DNA from: Siphonodentalium dalli
Taxonomy: Eukaryota > Mollusca > Scaphopoda > Gadilida > Siphonodentaliidae
Assembly (NCBI GenBank): GCA_032622095.1
Contig: CP136063.1
Coordinates: forward strand, 87,271,980-87,335,979
DNA: 64,000 nucleotides
Reading direction: 5' to 3'
Made by a program: the position numbers and the translations under genes. The notes below the pieces were generated by a model. That model was not told the DNA's origin. It made no database searches and worked only from the letters and a program-made list of their open reading frames with translations. Positions 26,901-35,982 of the stretch are shown here, one piece after another. How positions within the stretch are numbered: position 1 is the first letter of the stretch; each line of letters starts with the position of its first letter.

Positions 26901-29900
26901 TGAAATAGTGTGCCTGTCATTTTCAGAATGAGGTCCCCAGAGGGTGAATTTGGTGATGCTAGCCCGCTATGCGGGGTAGCATCACTAAATTCACCCTCTG
27001 GGAACCTCATTCTGCAAGTGACAGACACACTATTTCAAGGCTTGGTTTCATCTATGGTTCCAGCCGCTCATTTTTACCCAAGTTACAGATCTTTTTTGAC
27101 TTTTAAATTCTAGTTTTCTTGGTTTCCTGTTGATAACTGCAGTCAGGGTTGTTTGAACACCACCAAACTTGGCATCAGTCAGCGGCTAAATTGGCTCAAA
27201 ATACAAGCTTTGTTTGGTTCCGATTGTTACCACTATTCTGCATTGCTGCCCAATATAAGAGGTATTACAAGGAAGTACATGAACGTTCTACAAGACTCAG
27301 AGAGGATGAAGTTAGTTTTTGTGGATCCACCACTGGTTGCCCATAGACGAGATAGTAACCTCGGTGACATGCTTGTCCATAGGAAAACCGCGAGGGTCGT
27401 GAATTCTCTGACTGTGTTGTGCACTGATGGATGTGTCGCGTGTGATATTACCACACTCGACAACATTAAAAGTATATTGGGATCTAATGAATTCAGTGTG
27501 TAACAGAATGTCAATCACCAGACTAGAAACTTGATAAATGCATTGACATGTGAAGTGTGTGCCACGGCCATATATGTGGGCGATTCCGAAATTGTGCGAT
27601 CTTTGATTGAATGAGTCAAAGAACATATACAAGATAATAGATTACACCCTTACATGTGACCACTTTCTAGCTCTGGGGAACTGATGGTTTGAGGGACTTG
27701 AAGGTAGCGGTGGTTGAGTTTGTCAATCTGAACAACGGGAAGAGACTAGTTAGATAAGATATGTGGATGAGGAAGTTGGGAATGCGGGAAGGCAATGGTT
27801 TCAACAGAAGTAGATTACCAAATATTTTGCGGCAGTGTTACCATGAGCCCATGTCATGTTAAGCAACGTCGCGGTGTGGTTTAACAGACGTGTGTTGACA
27901 AAATGTGTGAATTAATGCTAATCTGACAAGATGTAGTTGTTCCAAAATTTGATTTTACCTGATGAAGGTCTAGATGGGGCAAACGCTTGAAATAATGAGA
28001 TCAAAAGTAATGATACATTTGTTTATACTATTGTCCCTTCTTTGGACGATGGATTTTGCTGATAAAACAAAACCATAATGACCAAAAAAATAACACAAAG
28101 TAATGCAATTGATGATCAAACATACTCACAAACAAGAGCACGCTGTCGGGGAATGGCATAATACGCCCGTTTCTGGAGTAGAGTGGGGCAAGGTTTAATT
28201 CATTTGTTTGAAACCTTAAGACGAAATAATAACAAAAATAAAACACAATAACTTCAAGTGTGGTATCTGGAAACCGCATATCAGGTAAAATCTAAGTCGA
28301 AAAAGGGGCATAACTCAGTCAATATCATGCGGACGAAACCCATATTCAAACTTGATCTGTATTTTGGGGTGGTAAACTAATATACCAAATTTGGTTCAGT
28401 TTACTTGATTCAATCTAAAGTTATCATCCGGAAACCAAAAGCGGACGGACGACGGACGGACAACCCATTTACATAATACGTCCGTTTTTTTCTTCAAACG
28501 GGCGTATAAAAATAACTGACAGATATTGAGATGGACTTGTATGAGAAAATTTATACTGCAAGAGTGCACCGATGACAGCCTAAAGACTGTAACAAAGGTC
28601 TACATGTAGCTCATTTCATGGTATACCAATGTAAATGAGCAAAGATTTGTCTTTTGCTGAAACCATACAGCAAAAAAGTATTGTCTGTTGGTTAACCCTG
28701 TCATGATATGAGCCGCGCTGGTGCAGCATTAAAGAACCTGTGCTAGTGCATTCTGGCATATATAAGAGAATGCACTGGCAGTGTTTTCGCAAAATTTTAG
28801 GAAGCTCCAGTCATGGAAGGGTTAAGGAAGGACACCTTAGAAGCAGCTAAACATCATTGTTTTAATAAGTACATGTACAGTAATGCTCTAAGTAATCGAC
28901 TCCTTAACAGCAGTATTATGGGTAACTTTTCAGGATTTAGTCGGAAATATGGCTTGTTGCCATTCATCGGAAAGCTCTCCCCGAGAGCTTTCCGATGAAT
29001 GGCAACAAGCCATATTTACTTAGAGCATTACTGTATGTGTGACTTCTCACATGGGAAGGATCCATGGCTCTTTTGAAACTGGTTACAGGTTTGGGCACCA
29101 AAATGTCCCCAAATTCCATGGGATATAGTATATATTCAAGCTGTATCTTCTATATTTTCAAGTAAATTTTTTATAATTCAACAACATGAAATGCAAATCA
29201 TCAATCTGCAGTTGATATAGAGTCTTTATTTGCACAATCAAGTGTCCAGTAAGGAATATTTTAACATCCCAATTTATATTGGGACCTCCTCAAATGCAGA
29301 ACAGGTGTCCCCAAAAAATCTCTGGATTCTTCCCTGCTTCTGAACTAATTGTTATCCAGACATACACGGGCGAGCAACTACTGATTAACTGTTGACAACT
29401 GTAAGGGTTTCATTGAGATCTGGCGAAATGACTATAAGCTCAAACTTTTTGGCTGAATGAAATTTCTTAGTCAATTTGGCCAATGACAGTGTGTACCCTG
29501 GCTACAAGGGCATAATTCTGGGTATGGCTGGACGGTTTTGGCCGTACCAATATTTTGCTGGCAAAGTGAATAATATACTTCTAACAGGACCAATGTTAAT
29601 AATCCTGTCATTCCCATCAGTATGCCCAATTAACTTATTACGAGTATTGGAACAACGAATTGATCATAATGTTTGATCAGTACACATAGTTATGATAAGT
29701 TGCATCATGTTCCGTGTATACGTGTAGGCATGTGCGTGGTATAGATCTGGCGTTATATATAAACATCATGACCGATGGCCCTTTCAGTCATAACACAAAC
29801 TCCTTTCCATATTATATAGGGCTGTATGGGCCTATTCCTAAGTTATGCTCCATGGCTAAGCACTGCCAGGAAAGTGCATGAGCCAAATGTGTACGTGGTA

Positions 29901-32900
29901 TTGACGTATGGATTTTGGTAAATTTAGTTGTTACGATACATGTATCGCCAACCGTAGGCATGTTACAACATGTGCCAAATTCAGTCAATCAGGTATAGGC
30001 TATAGAATTTTTGTTCAACCAGCTAGCACTCCACACTCCCCTCACCCAACTTATTTGTTACGATACATGTATCGCCAACCGTAGGCATGTTACTATCATG
30101 TGCCAAATTCAGTCAATCGGGTATAGGCTATAGAATTTTTGTTCAACCAGCTAGCACTCCCCTCACCAACTTCCTGCAGTGACATGGCTGCATCGGCGAA
30201 TGTAATTATGTGATTGTCACTCACTCATGTATATAATCTACTAGAAATACCACCGATGTCAGGATTTAGTTGATCTAACTCATTATTACAGTAAATATTA
30301 CTTATTTCCATTTTTGTAACCACTTCTATATGCATGTATATATATCAGGAAACCAAGTAAAACGCGTCATTTTGAATGCAATATTAAAAGATTTCCTCAG
30401 GGCAGGCCCCCCGAACCCCCTCCTCTTGTGTTCTCTCCCACTCTTGTGTTTTCCCCCACTTACTGCTTTGCAGCTCGGATAATGCTTCACAGCATATGTA
30501 AATTGTGCCCATATTATTCGGCCGTACGCATAATTGTATGACCGCTACGCCCCTGCCTGGCTGCAATGATACACTTGGTCATGATGCGATACGAATCATG
30601 ATACATGATCAACGATATGATACATATCATGATACACAAAATTTGTGTTTCCAAATGAATACCGCCTGAATTATCAGAAACAACAAGTTTATAACTACAG
30701 GTAGAGTTCATTTTTAACTAAAATGGAGTTTATTTGTTGGCTATTTGAGTCAACTATACATAGTATACATGTAAACTTGAGGTATAATTGCAGGTTTTAC
30801 TTTTTTACACTAGCCCATCTTCACTCAGACGTTACTTGATCGCGATACACATAACACAATTCGATACGCATGTCATTTGAAAGTGTATCGCGATACATTG
30901 AATTCACGATGAATCATTGCAGCCCTAATATTGATGATATTTTTATCTGAAGGACCTGGTACGAAAACTGTTAGTAAAGGAGCCACATAAAAGACTCACA
31001 GCATCGCAAGCCCGCAGGCATCCATGGGTTGTAGGTTATGCTGCTAAGAGCAACGACATGCCGGAAACTCATGCGAAACTGAAGGATTTCAATGCTCGTC
31101 GCAAGCTCAAGGTATGTTAACCTTTTTAAAATAGTGTCTCTCTTGCTTGCAAGTTTTATATAGATTGTGGGGTATAAAATAATAGATATGAAACAAAGAC
31201 ACTTATCCAGAATAGCTTCTATCAATTAATATCAATTTTATTGTTCTCATTATTCCCGGGACAGTGAAATGAGCTATTTTTAGAATATAAAGCTCGCGAA
31301 AACATTTGGAGTGTACCAAGAGGGAGAACTCTATCTTGTTAGTACCCTCAACTTAAAGTGATGTGAAACACTCTGGTAGGGTCATCAAATAGAAATTGAG
31401 AATAATCTTCCTCAAAGTAGTTATCTTGTACGATTATTAATTAAAATTGACAACACATACCGTCATTCTTATATATTAATTAAGTGCAATGACTCTCGAT
31501 GGCAAAATCATTTGTGTTAGTTTATCGCCGATTGTTGCGTCCCGAATCAAGATGTAAATATTTACAATTGAGTGTAGTTCAGACGATGTTTTCTATGGAG
31601 TGGTGTGACCGATTTCGTTGAAATGTTCGGCAATGTTAGTAGAATGCTACATTCCCCAGCTTGGCATATAGCACCTGCACTAACTTATCAATTGCACGCA
31701 CCCGAACAAGCCCATAATATGTCTTTAAGGCAAATAAGAGATTTCACCACAAATCATGCTCAGCTCCATCCGAAATAAACCACATATATTATGTCTTTAT
31801 AGACAAATAATATACCAAATCTTCAGTTCTATCTGTATTTTATTCACAAAGAGCTGTTTTTAGTCTTGTAACTGAGTTTCATAAAAATGATATTGTAATT
31901 GTGGCCCGGAAGAGGTTCACAATCTTTAATACTTGCATATGCGTGGTTACTTGAGTATCCCCTGTAAACGGTGTTTGTGGGGATGTAAAAATGAATTTGG
32001 TGAATTTTAATGACCCGAGGTATGCTCATGAACCACCATCAGGGAAGAGATAACCACATGGAAAGGGTTTTGTACATTCATTTGTTGCAGAGTTAAGGTC
32101 AGGCAGCAACAGGGGCAAAAAGTAGGCCCAATTCCCAATGGGAAATAGTCAGAGGGGATGATACTCTGTGCTGCACACTTTTTCTTTGATTAGACTGTAT
32201 TCTGGTTCTATTCTAATATAATCCCAATTACTCTTAACATTTATCGAGGGTATCAGTAACAACAGCATTTCTTTTATAATGATCAATTTTATGTTTAAAG
32301 GTACTCAATCTGATCAGACGGTCCCCATATCATCAAGTTACAACAACAACATTTCTTCAAAATACGCTTTAGTTATCAGAATCGATTAATTACAACAAAA
32401 TAATGCTAACCATTATACTATGGTATAAAATTTCACAAAACATGTTATTTACATGTTGTTCAACGAAATATGGCCGTATTATCACTTGATTAGCACGAAA
32501 TTTGGCCATATTACCACTTGACTTTAGAGTTATCCATCTTCATACAAAATTTTGTCTGAGACCTTCGCCTTCACAAATTTTTTCCAGGCCACAAATAAGT
32601 ACATATCTCGAGAAATAACAAATTTCAAAAATTGATATCTGATCACTCCTAGCTTTGATGGGTGGGTTCCTCGACTCGAATAAAATATTTTTTACCCCCT
32701 GAAGCTAAAGAAATAGTAATTTGGGAGGATTAATTCGGATTATGCATCTTTAACCTAATTGACGATAATATATCCTCAGAGTTCATTCACTGATCACAGA
32801 AATAGCCGCAATGGTTTAGTTATGGCAACAGAAAGGGAGAAAATAATAAAAGCATATCTTGCACATTGTTGGCACCAAGACTATGTAATATTCAATTCGA

Positions 32901-33237
32901 TTTCAAATTTTTGAACAGGTATACAATTTTAACTTCTATTCTATTTAAAATGTAGTATTCGCAGGGCCCCTATTGTCCAATTTGGGTTTGATTTGTCCAA
33001 GACTATAGTGATAATATGTACATTACAGGCTGCCACAGGAGCTGTGTTGTTGGCCAGTAGAGTAACAGGAGCCATCGGAATCTTGTGAGCGATATTGCAA
33101 AACACCAAGACAACCTTCAATGCCGAGCTGTGTAATATTTATATATACTATGTACTTGACAGGTTGCTACAGGAGCTGTGTTGTTGGCGGCTAAAGCAGC
33201 AGGTGGCATACAAAACATAATGAAGTTAGTACAATGA
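11885..33237 (+). CDS. CAMK4: Calcium/calmodulin-dependent protein kinase type IV-like, 11 exons seen
   Basis: A serine/threonine kinase that phosphorylates transcription regulators after Ca/calmodulin binding and CaMKK phosphorylation. Exons: 11885-11963, 14822-14887, 16794-16876, 18001-18073, 19554-19592, 21768-21819, 23424-23498, 25568-25643, 26546-26663, 30953-31111, then 33029-33088 or 33163-33237. All splice sites are GT-AG and all phases agree, giving 273 residues plus 19 or 24 at the end. In order: GATATVYR, ALKLM, EIGVLL, LELV hinge, HRDLKAEN, DFGLSK, activation loop MTECGT, APEV, DLWSVG, HPWV, then FNARRKLK leading into the calmodulin-binding helix. EIGVLL and FNARRKLKAA favour CaMKIV over CaMKI. 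The first exon(s), with the start of the glycine loop, were not found. The tail is much shorter than in vertebrate CaMKIV. Confidence 0.88.
12850..13690 (+). repeat. Tandem array of about 160-bp units (CTGCCAGTGGCCATCTTGG family)
   Basis: About five imperfect copies, each with GACCTCTAGATGGGAGCT, a GTTAAAAAACATGGCTGCC segment and a TGACTAAATC segment. The same unit in the opposite orientation makes the arrays at 23810-24960 and 46130-46610. It lies in the first large kinase intron and is non-coding. Confidence 0.75.
13920..14730 (+). repeat. Tandem array of about 145-bp units (TGAAATTTGGTATGGATG family)
   Basis: About five degenerate units, each with a pyrimidine-rich TCCGTCCGTC-like start, AGATATCTCCACCA, ATGAAATTTGGTATGGATGT and GAGTGTTCAATCATTTTTTC. 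Related single units lie at 37120-37410, 39820-40070 and 40200-40310. Intronic, no coding. Confidence 0.7.
14822..14887 (+). CDS. CAMK4: CaMKIV-like exon: helix C
   Basis: 22 codons, phase 0 at both ends. AEIGVLLKIEHPNI includes the glutamate that pairs with the catalytic lysine. The acceptor is TTTCTGCAG, the donor GTAAGT. Confidence 0.9.
15060..15480 (+). repeat. Degenerate TCCG-rich dispersed repeat
   Basis: Two imperfect copies of a unit with TTTCGACATAGAAT, CCTGGGA and GCATCTTTT, preceded by a GTCCGACCGTTCG-type stretch. It resembles the 145-bp family in composition. Intronic. Confidence 0.45.
16066..16594. mobile_element. Inverted-repeat element, CAGGTC ends, 5-bp TSD
   Basis: Inward-reading ends start CAGGTCA and share CCTGAATTCCACTATTATAG. 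They are flanked by ATTAC at 16061-16065 and 16595-16599. The 529-bp interior has no coding region. End sequence and TSD length match the element at 402-1593, so both may use the same transposase. Confidence 0.75.
16794..16876 (+). CDS. CAMK4: CaMKIV-like exon: hinge region
   Basis: Encodes ISYKEVFETKDEIF then IVLELVNGQELFD and two bases of an Arg codon. The hinge LELV and the GxELFDR motif are typical of CaM kinases. Confidence 0.9.
18001..18073 (+). CDS. CAMK4: CaMKIV-like exon: helix E start
   Basis: Completes the split Arg codon, then encodes LQTRGTYSEKDAANIIRQTL and ends DAVE. The donor is GTGAGG. YSEKDAA matches the YSERDAA of CaMKIV. Confidence 0.9.
18578..19405. mobile_element. Double-hairpin MITE, copy 1, with nested hAT MITE
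   Basis: Left hairpin at about 18590-18700 (GAATGAGG, CAGAGGGTGAATTTAG, GCTAGCATCACCAAATT), spacer, then right hairpin at 19305-19400. The spacer is interrupted at 18771-19147. The 8-bp duplication for the family is best seen at 26894 and 40321. Confidence 0.7.
18771..19147. mobile_element. hAT MITE with 15-bp TIR and 8-bp TSD
   Basis: Perfect terminal inverted repeat CAGGGGCGCCGGAAG, flanked by GATGTACA at 18763-18770 and 19148-19155. It contains G-rich stretches but no transposase. It is nested in a double-hairpin MITE inside a kinase intron. Confidence 0.9.
19554..19592 (+). CDS. CAMK4: CaMKIV-like micro-exon: catalytic HRD
   Basis: Only 13 codons, FLHKNGVVHRDLK, phase 0 both sides. It holds the catalytic aspartate and is split from its AEN partner by the next intron. 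Confidence 0.9.
19868..20253. mobile_element. Double-hairpin MITE, copy 2
   Basis: Starts CAAGCCTTGAAATAGTGTG and ends in CATTCTGCAAATGATG. It carries the spacer signature CCATAGCAGTTGAGG on one strand and two GGTGAATTTnGTGATGCTA hairpins. The left hairpin is degraded. Confidence 0.65.
20505..20895. mobile_element. Double-hairpin MITE, copy 3
   Basis: Same structure as copy 2: left hairpin at 20530-20625, the spacer with a CTTCTGGGAAGTATCTATAG segment, and a truncated right hairpin at 20825-20895. Confidence 0.65.
21201..21438. mobile_element. TTAA-type MITE, TTAACCCTTTGAGTGCCAGG ends
   Basis: Perfect 20-base inverted ends TTAACCCTTTGAGTGCCAGG, and an inner hairpin made of CCAATGCATTCTCTTATATA words shared with 8072-8446. 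TTAA plus CCCTTT ends suggest piggyBac-type transposition. It lies in a kinase intron. Confidence 0.8.
21768..21819 (+). CDS. CAMK4: CaMKIV-like exon: catalytic asparagine
   Basis: AENLLYKDLSEDSLLKI plus one base. The catalytic loop therefore reads HRDLKAEN, where CaM kinases usually have HRDLKPEN. Confidence 0.9.
22299..22758. mobile_element. TTAA-type MITE, CCCTTTCCATACTAAATACT family
   Basis: Left end AAACCCTTTCCATACTAAAT, right end GAAAGGGTTAA. Internal landmarks are TAGTTCCCTTAGGAAATGTT and CCCATGTATACTTTTATATC. Partial copies lie at 14716-14790, 26680-26775, 41519-41745 and 45222-45485. Confidence 0.6.
23424..23498 (+). CDS. CAMK4: CaMKIV-like exon: DFG and activation loop
   Basis: Encodes (A)DFGLSKILGPDIQMM then TECGTEGYC. 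The activating threonine (TECGT) aligns with the CaMKK target. The usual proline of CGTPGYC is glutamate here. Confidence 0.9.
23810..24960 (-). repeat. Tandem array of about 160-bp units, inverted relative to 12850-13690
   Basis: Six or seven units with CAAGATGGCTGCCAGTGGCC, GATGGCTCCCATCTAGAGGT and a TTTAGTCATG segment. Units after 24380 form a subfamily with CCCAAAATGACTCATTCCCA. Non-coding, within a kinase intron. Confidence 0.75.
25568..25643 (+). CDS. CAMK4: CaMKIV-like exon: APE and DxWSxG
   Basis: Encodes (A)PEVMQGRVYTESVDLWSVG then VILYI, ending with two bases of a Leu codon. The APE motif and the helix F aspartate are intact. Confidence 0.9.
25766..26242. mobile_element. TTAA-type MITE (AGGCCCACTT family), complete copy
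   Basis: Ends TTAAAGGCCCACTTAA and TTAAGTGGACCTTTAA, a 477-bp foldback arrangement with no coding. It serves as the reference for the partial copies at 5697, 33788, 35574 and 43150. Confidence 0.75.
26546..26663 (+). CDS. CAMK4: CaMKIV-like exon: helix G region
   Basis: Encodes (L)LCGYEPFHGQDDKEIF, then a KFDPEYWDKIS segment and TNAK. 118 bases, phase 2 to 0. CGYEPF parallels the CGFEPF of CaMKIV. Confidence 0.9.
26894..27044. mobile_element. Single-hairpin form of the double-hairpin MITE, 8-bp TSD
   Basis: A 151-bp near-perfect palindrome from CAAGCCTTGAAATAGTGTG to its reverse complement, centred on GCCCGCTATGCGGGGT. The flanks are GTTTCATC at 26886-26893 and 27045-27052, an 8-bp duplication as in hAT-type elements. 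Confidence 0.85.
27150..28020 (+). mobile_element. Penelope-like element remnant, GIY-YIG end
   Basis: Plus-strand translation gives LPNIRGITRKYMNVL, FVDPPLVAHRRDSNLGDMLV, then ALTCEVCATAIYVGDSEIV and EHIQDN with stops between. The RR-NLxDxLV block followed by CxxC and a YVGxT-like motif is the layout at the C-terminus of Penelope-like elements, just before and within GIY-YIG. DMWMRKLG follows near 27760. The reverse transcriptase is missing and stops make it non-functional. Confidence 0.55.
28161..28507. mobile_element. MITE with ATACGCCCGTTT ends
   Basis: Perfect 12-base inverted ends ATACGCCCGTTT at 28161 and 28496. The interior has GGGGCATAACTCAGTCAA and a GGACGGACGACGGACGGAC run. A related diverged segment is at 43610-43680. 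Flanking duplication not resolved. Confidence 0.5.
28692..28825. mobile_element. TTAA-type MITE, CATGA/CTGGTGCAGCATTAAAG family
   Basis: TTAACCCTGTCATG to CATGGAAGGGTTAA, 134 bp, with a CTGGTGCAGCATTAAAG segment and a partial CATTCT/TATATAAGAGAATGCA hairpin. A sister copy is at 40070-40198 and a partial one at 45119. Confidence 0.7.
28878..29033. mobile_element. Mariner-type foldback MITE, copy 2
   Basis: CAGTAATGCTCTAAGTAATC at the left, its inverse TTAGAGCATTACTG at the right, flanked by TA. The inner hairpin GCCATTCATCGGAAAGCTCT is shared with copies 1 and 3. Confidence 0.75.
29034..29929. other. Intron sequence without recognisable feature
   Basis: Unique AT-rich kinase intron. I see no exon, repeat end or RNA gene here. 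Confidence 0.5.
29930..30183. repeat. 127-bp tandem duplication
   Basis: Two adjacent copies starting GTTACGATACATGTATCGCC, differing by a few bases and a short indel. Recent local duplication in a kinase intron. The unit includes the palindrome CGATACATGTATCG. Confidence 0.85.
30555..30927. mobile_element. hAT-like MITE with GGCTGCAATGAT ends
   Basis: GGCTGCAATGATACA at 30559, and reversed as TGAATCATTGCAGCCCTA ending about 30927. The interior is full of GATAC-type words (ATCGCGATAC). The end TAGGGCTGCAATGATTC is of hAT type. Duplication not found. Confidence 0.5.
30953..31111 (+). CDS. CAMK4: CaMKIV-like exon: C-lobe end and autoinhibitory segment
   Basis: 53 codons: DLVRKLLVKEPHKRL, HPWV, then KLKDFNARRKLK. 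The last residues begin the autoinhibitory/calmodulin-binding segment known from CaMKIV. The donor is GTATGT. Confidence 0.9.
31112..33028. other. Kinase intron without recognisable repeat
   Basis: Mostly unique AT-rich sequence. A word TATTCGCAGGGCCCC near 32955 looks like one hAT terminus but has no clear partner. Confidence 0.4.
33029..33088 (+). CDS. CAMK4: CaMKIV-like last exon, version 1
   Basis: In phase with the previous exon: AATGAVLLASRVTGAIGIL then TGA. Spliced on, it gives NARRKLKAATGAVLLASR, resembling the calmodulin-binding helix of CaMKIV. A GTGAGC donor lies at 33085, but splicing from it to the next copy leads to an early stop. Confidence 0.75.
   Translation, partial: AATGAVLLASRVTGAIGIL
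33163..33237 (+). CDS. CAMK4: CaMKIV-like last exon, version 2 (tandem duplicate)
   Basis: Starts 134 bases after version 1, with its own acceptor CTTGACAG. Encodes VATGAVLLAAKAAGG, then IQNIMKLVQ and TGA. The acceptor region and the first 31 coding bases are a clear duplicate of version 1. It is in the same phase, so the two are best read as mutually exclusive ends. Confidence 0.75.
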   Translation, partial: VATGAVLLAAKAAGGIQNIMKLVQ

Positions 33238-33512
33238 GCCACATCAGATTCACAGCAGGTTACTACTGTTAAGCGTTGGACCGGTTAGTCGACTGACCGA
33301 TGTTGACTCAAAAAGTCTACCCTGATATTGGCCAGTGCCCAACTTTGCCCAATGATTGCCGTAAACAGCATAAATGTAACGATCCATTATATTAATGACT
33401 ATTCTTCAAGAAAACGGAAACTGAAATTTTTCAAAGACCCAGATATTAACTCACTGTAGTGACCCATTGATGATGCAGCATGCGACGACGATGTTTACTA
33501 TTGTGCAGCATA

Positions 33513-33658
33513 CAGTAATGCCCTAAGTAATCAACAGAATTATGGGTAACTTTTCAGGATTTAGTCCGAAATATGGCTTGTTGCCATTCATCGGAAAGCT
33601 CTCAAAGTTACCCATAATTATGCTGTGGTTAAGGAGTCGATTACTTAGGGTATTACTG
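33513..33658. mobile_element. Mariner-type foldback MITE, copy 3
   Basis: CAGTAATGCCCTAAGTAATC and inverse TTAGGGTATTACTG, flanked by TA. The internal GGAAAGCTCT hairpin arm is kept on one side only. Confidence 0.7.
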
Positions 33659-33787
33659 TATGTGTGCTGGAGGAGACCGCATGCATGGTGTCTTTCACAT
33701 ATGATTATTAATTTATCTTCAATGATGCATCATAGCATTGTGACAAATCTTTAATTCTGCACCAGCACAGCTTTTGTTATGAAAGGT

Positions 33788-34246
33788 TTAAAGGCCCACT
33801 TAATTTTTTAATCACCAGATCACATTATTTTCAACATATTTCATATAACCTACCGTATTATATACCATTTGAAAGGGGAAGCTCCAAGACATTGTATTAT
33901 CAACTGATCCGGTTGAATAAACTGAGAATTTATTGTTTTTGTCGAGGAACTGAGGTATGTTCTGTGCTTAATTTTAATTAGGACTGTACTGTAAAGTCTA
34001 TTATTATCAATAGAAGGGGAATAACTCTATCTCTTTGTTTGATTTCTGATGCATTCTGGGTTGACAACCGGGGAAGTCTTGGAATGAATCTGAGATTTTC
34101 TATCACTTGGTGCACACTCCTAGGCCACAGCTGTTCTGTATTCTGGTGGAATATATATATTTTTGGTTCCTCTTCCAATTGCTATATAATATTGAATATG
34201 TTGTGTATAATGTTATCTGGGTATTCGAAAATGATGTGGGCTCATT
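33788..34246. mobile_element. TTAA-type MITE (AGGCCCACTT family), diverged copy
   Basis: Starts TTAAAGGCCCACTTAA. Both halves are recognisable from the GAAAGGGGAAGCTCCAA-like segments in opposite orientation. The right end is diverged near GAAAATGATGTGGGCTCA. Confidence 0.55.
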
Positions 34247-35177
34247 TGAACCTTCTAATTATGTCTACATAATGTGTTGCATAAAACAGTCCCAGAACAT
34301 TTTTTCAAACGAAACTACTGGCACTGGTTACCATGTCAAAACATGTTGATAATTGGAAACTTGGGAGATGGTTTTCGACTAATCAACTTGTAGTTAATTT
34401 CTCATGGCAACCGATCGACTTCTGAAACCGACTAATCGGTTCAACACTACAGTGGGTATAGAAACACCAAAGACCATATGACATCTGCTATATACAAATT
34501 CAAACAAATTGGTTAAGGTCACAAGTTAGAATGGTTCTTTTTCCATTTGATCCAGTGGTCTAGTTTATGGTCACCTTACCCTATCAACATGAATGACATT
34601 GGTAGGTGCTCCTGGAAAAAAAGGGTGTCAACCACACTCTTCTTAATTCTGGCTTTAGGCATTCATTCGTTAGTGAGGGTTTATCTTGGTTGTAATTGTG
34701 TTATTATAATTTCGTGAGAATGACTGTAATGCACATTCCTTAAATCATTAACGAATTTATATGAACATCTACTGAAAGTGTTTTATGAAACATACTGAAT
34801 CAAAGGTCACAACAACAATCACCATATTGAATTGAACAGCCTCTCTACATAATTGTATTTGAATATTCCACAGAAGTGTTCTCCACACTTTCACCTGCTT
34901 TCACATGCTTTATAGCTTCACTAAATTGGGCTGAAGCTGAAACAGACTGATGACTAATTTTTTTTCAATTTGTACTAGGGCTCTGCGAATCACGCATTAT
35001 AATTTGATTAAAACTCTGTCATAATAAACAGGATTGAATTGAATCTCAAATAAAAATCGTCACAGGATTAAGTAGTGAGGTGCAGATAAAACTGATTCAA
35101 ATTCATGGACCATACATATGCAATTGATTTTGTTCAAGATATGGTACTTTACTGCAATTGTATAACATCAAGATACC

Positions 35178-35577
35178 TTAACCCTTTACCCAACAAACCG
35201 GCCAAAACCGGCCAAATAAAGCTTCAACAGCCTAAAATATCTTCGGTCTGTCTCAATAGAACCATACAAATATGGATATCATTGGAACCGGCTCCTTGAC
35301 CGCATTGTGATAGTTACAGTTAGCCCTGTGCCAATGCATTCTCTTATATATGCGAGTCGACCATAGGTCGCCTCGCATATATAAGAGAATGCATTGGCCT
35401 AAAAAAAAATCTTTTTTTAACACTTTTTACCATTTTTTCTTACATTCTTTAACAATTTTATAATTTTTAATGTGTTAAGCCAATGCATTCTCTTATATAT
35501 GCGAGGCGACCTATGGTCGACTCGCATATATAAGAGAATGCATTGGCACAGGGCCCTTCTGTTGGGTAAAGGGTTAA
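35178..35577. mobile_element. TTAA-type MITE with TTAACCCTTTACCCAACA ends, copy 2
   Basis: Nearly identical to 8072-8446, including the two CCAATGCATTCTCTTATATA hairpins; here the first hairpin is complete. Its right TTAA (35574-35577) is also the left TTAA of the next element. Confidence 0.8.
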
Positions 35578-35982
35578 AGACCCACTTAAAGCCATATTAT
35601 GTACAATTTGAAAGAGGAAGCTCCAACACATTGTAATATCAACTTATCCGGTGTAATAAACTGTGAACATGTTTTTTTGAGGTACCAACATTTTTTCTGT
35701 GCTTACGGTAAGTTTCATCTGGATTGTACTGCAAATCTATTATTTTCAATGGAAGGGGAATAACTATATCTTAGTTTGAATTTTGTCGCATTCTGAGAGT
35801 GAAAAGGGGGGAAATGTTTCAGCTATTTTCTATTACTCTATGGGCACCTTCTGAGACACAGTCTAAATGGTGATGAATTATAGTATTTTAATCATATTTT
35901 TGTCATAGAATGTTATTAAAACCATATATTAAGACACTATAAAAAATATTATCGGTGACTTGAAAATTTAATGGGCCTTTAA
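35574..35982. mobile_element. TTAA-type MITE (AGGCCCACTT family) abutting the previous one
   Basis: TTAAAGACCCACTTAAA to TTTAATGGGCCTTTAA. Internally shortened compared with 25766-26242. Shares one TTAA with the neighbour. Confidence 0.7.

Larger units (their letters stand above)
33266..34449. mobile_element. hAT-like element remnant with nested MITEs
   Basis: GCGTTGGACCGGTTAGTCGACT near 33270 faces CGACTAATCGGTTCAACACT near 34425. These are inverted ends of a type common in hAT elements. The 33513 and 33788 MITEs are nested inside. No transposase remains and no duplication was identified. Confidence 0.45.

Noticed and set aside
27149-27503. Stand-alone host gene from two overlapping plus-strand frames
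   Set aside because: The translation is better explained as a decayed Penelope-like C-terminus with stops.
33029-33237. Use of both duplicated last exons in one kinase transcript
   Set aside because: Splicing from the GTGAGC at 33085 into 33163 shifts the frame and gives an unrelated short tail.
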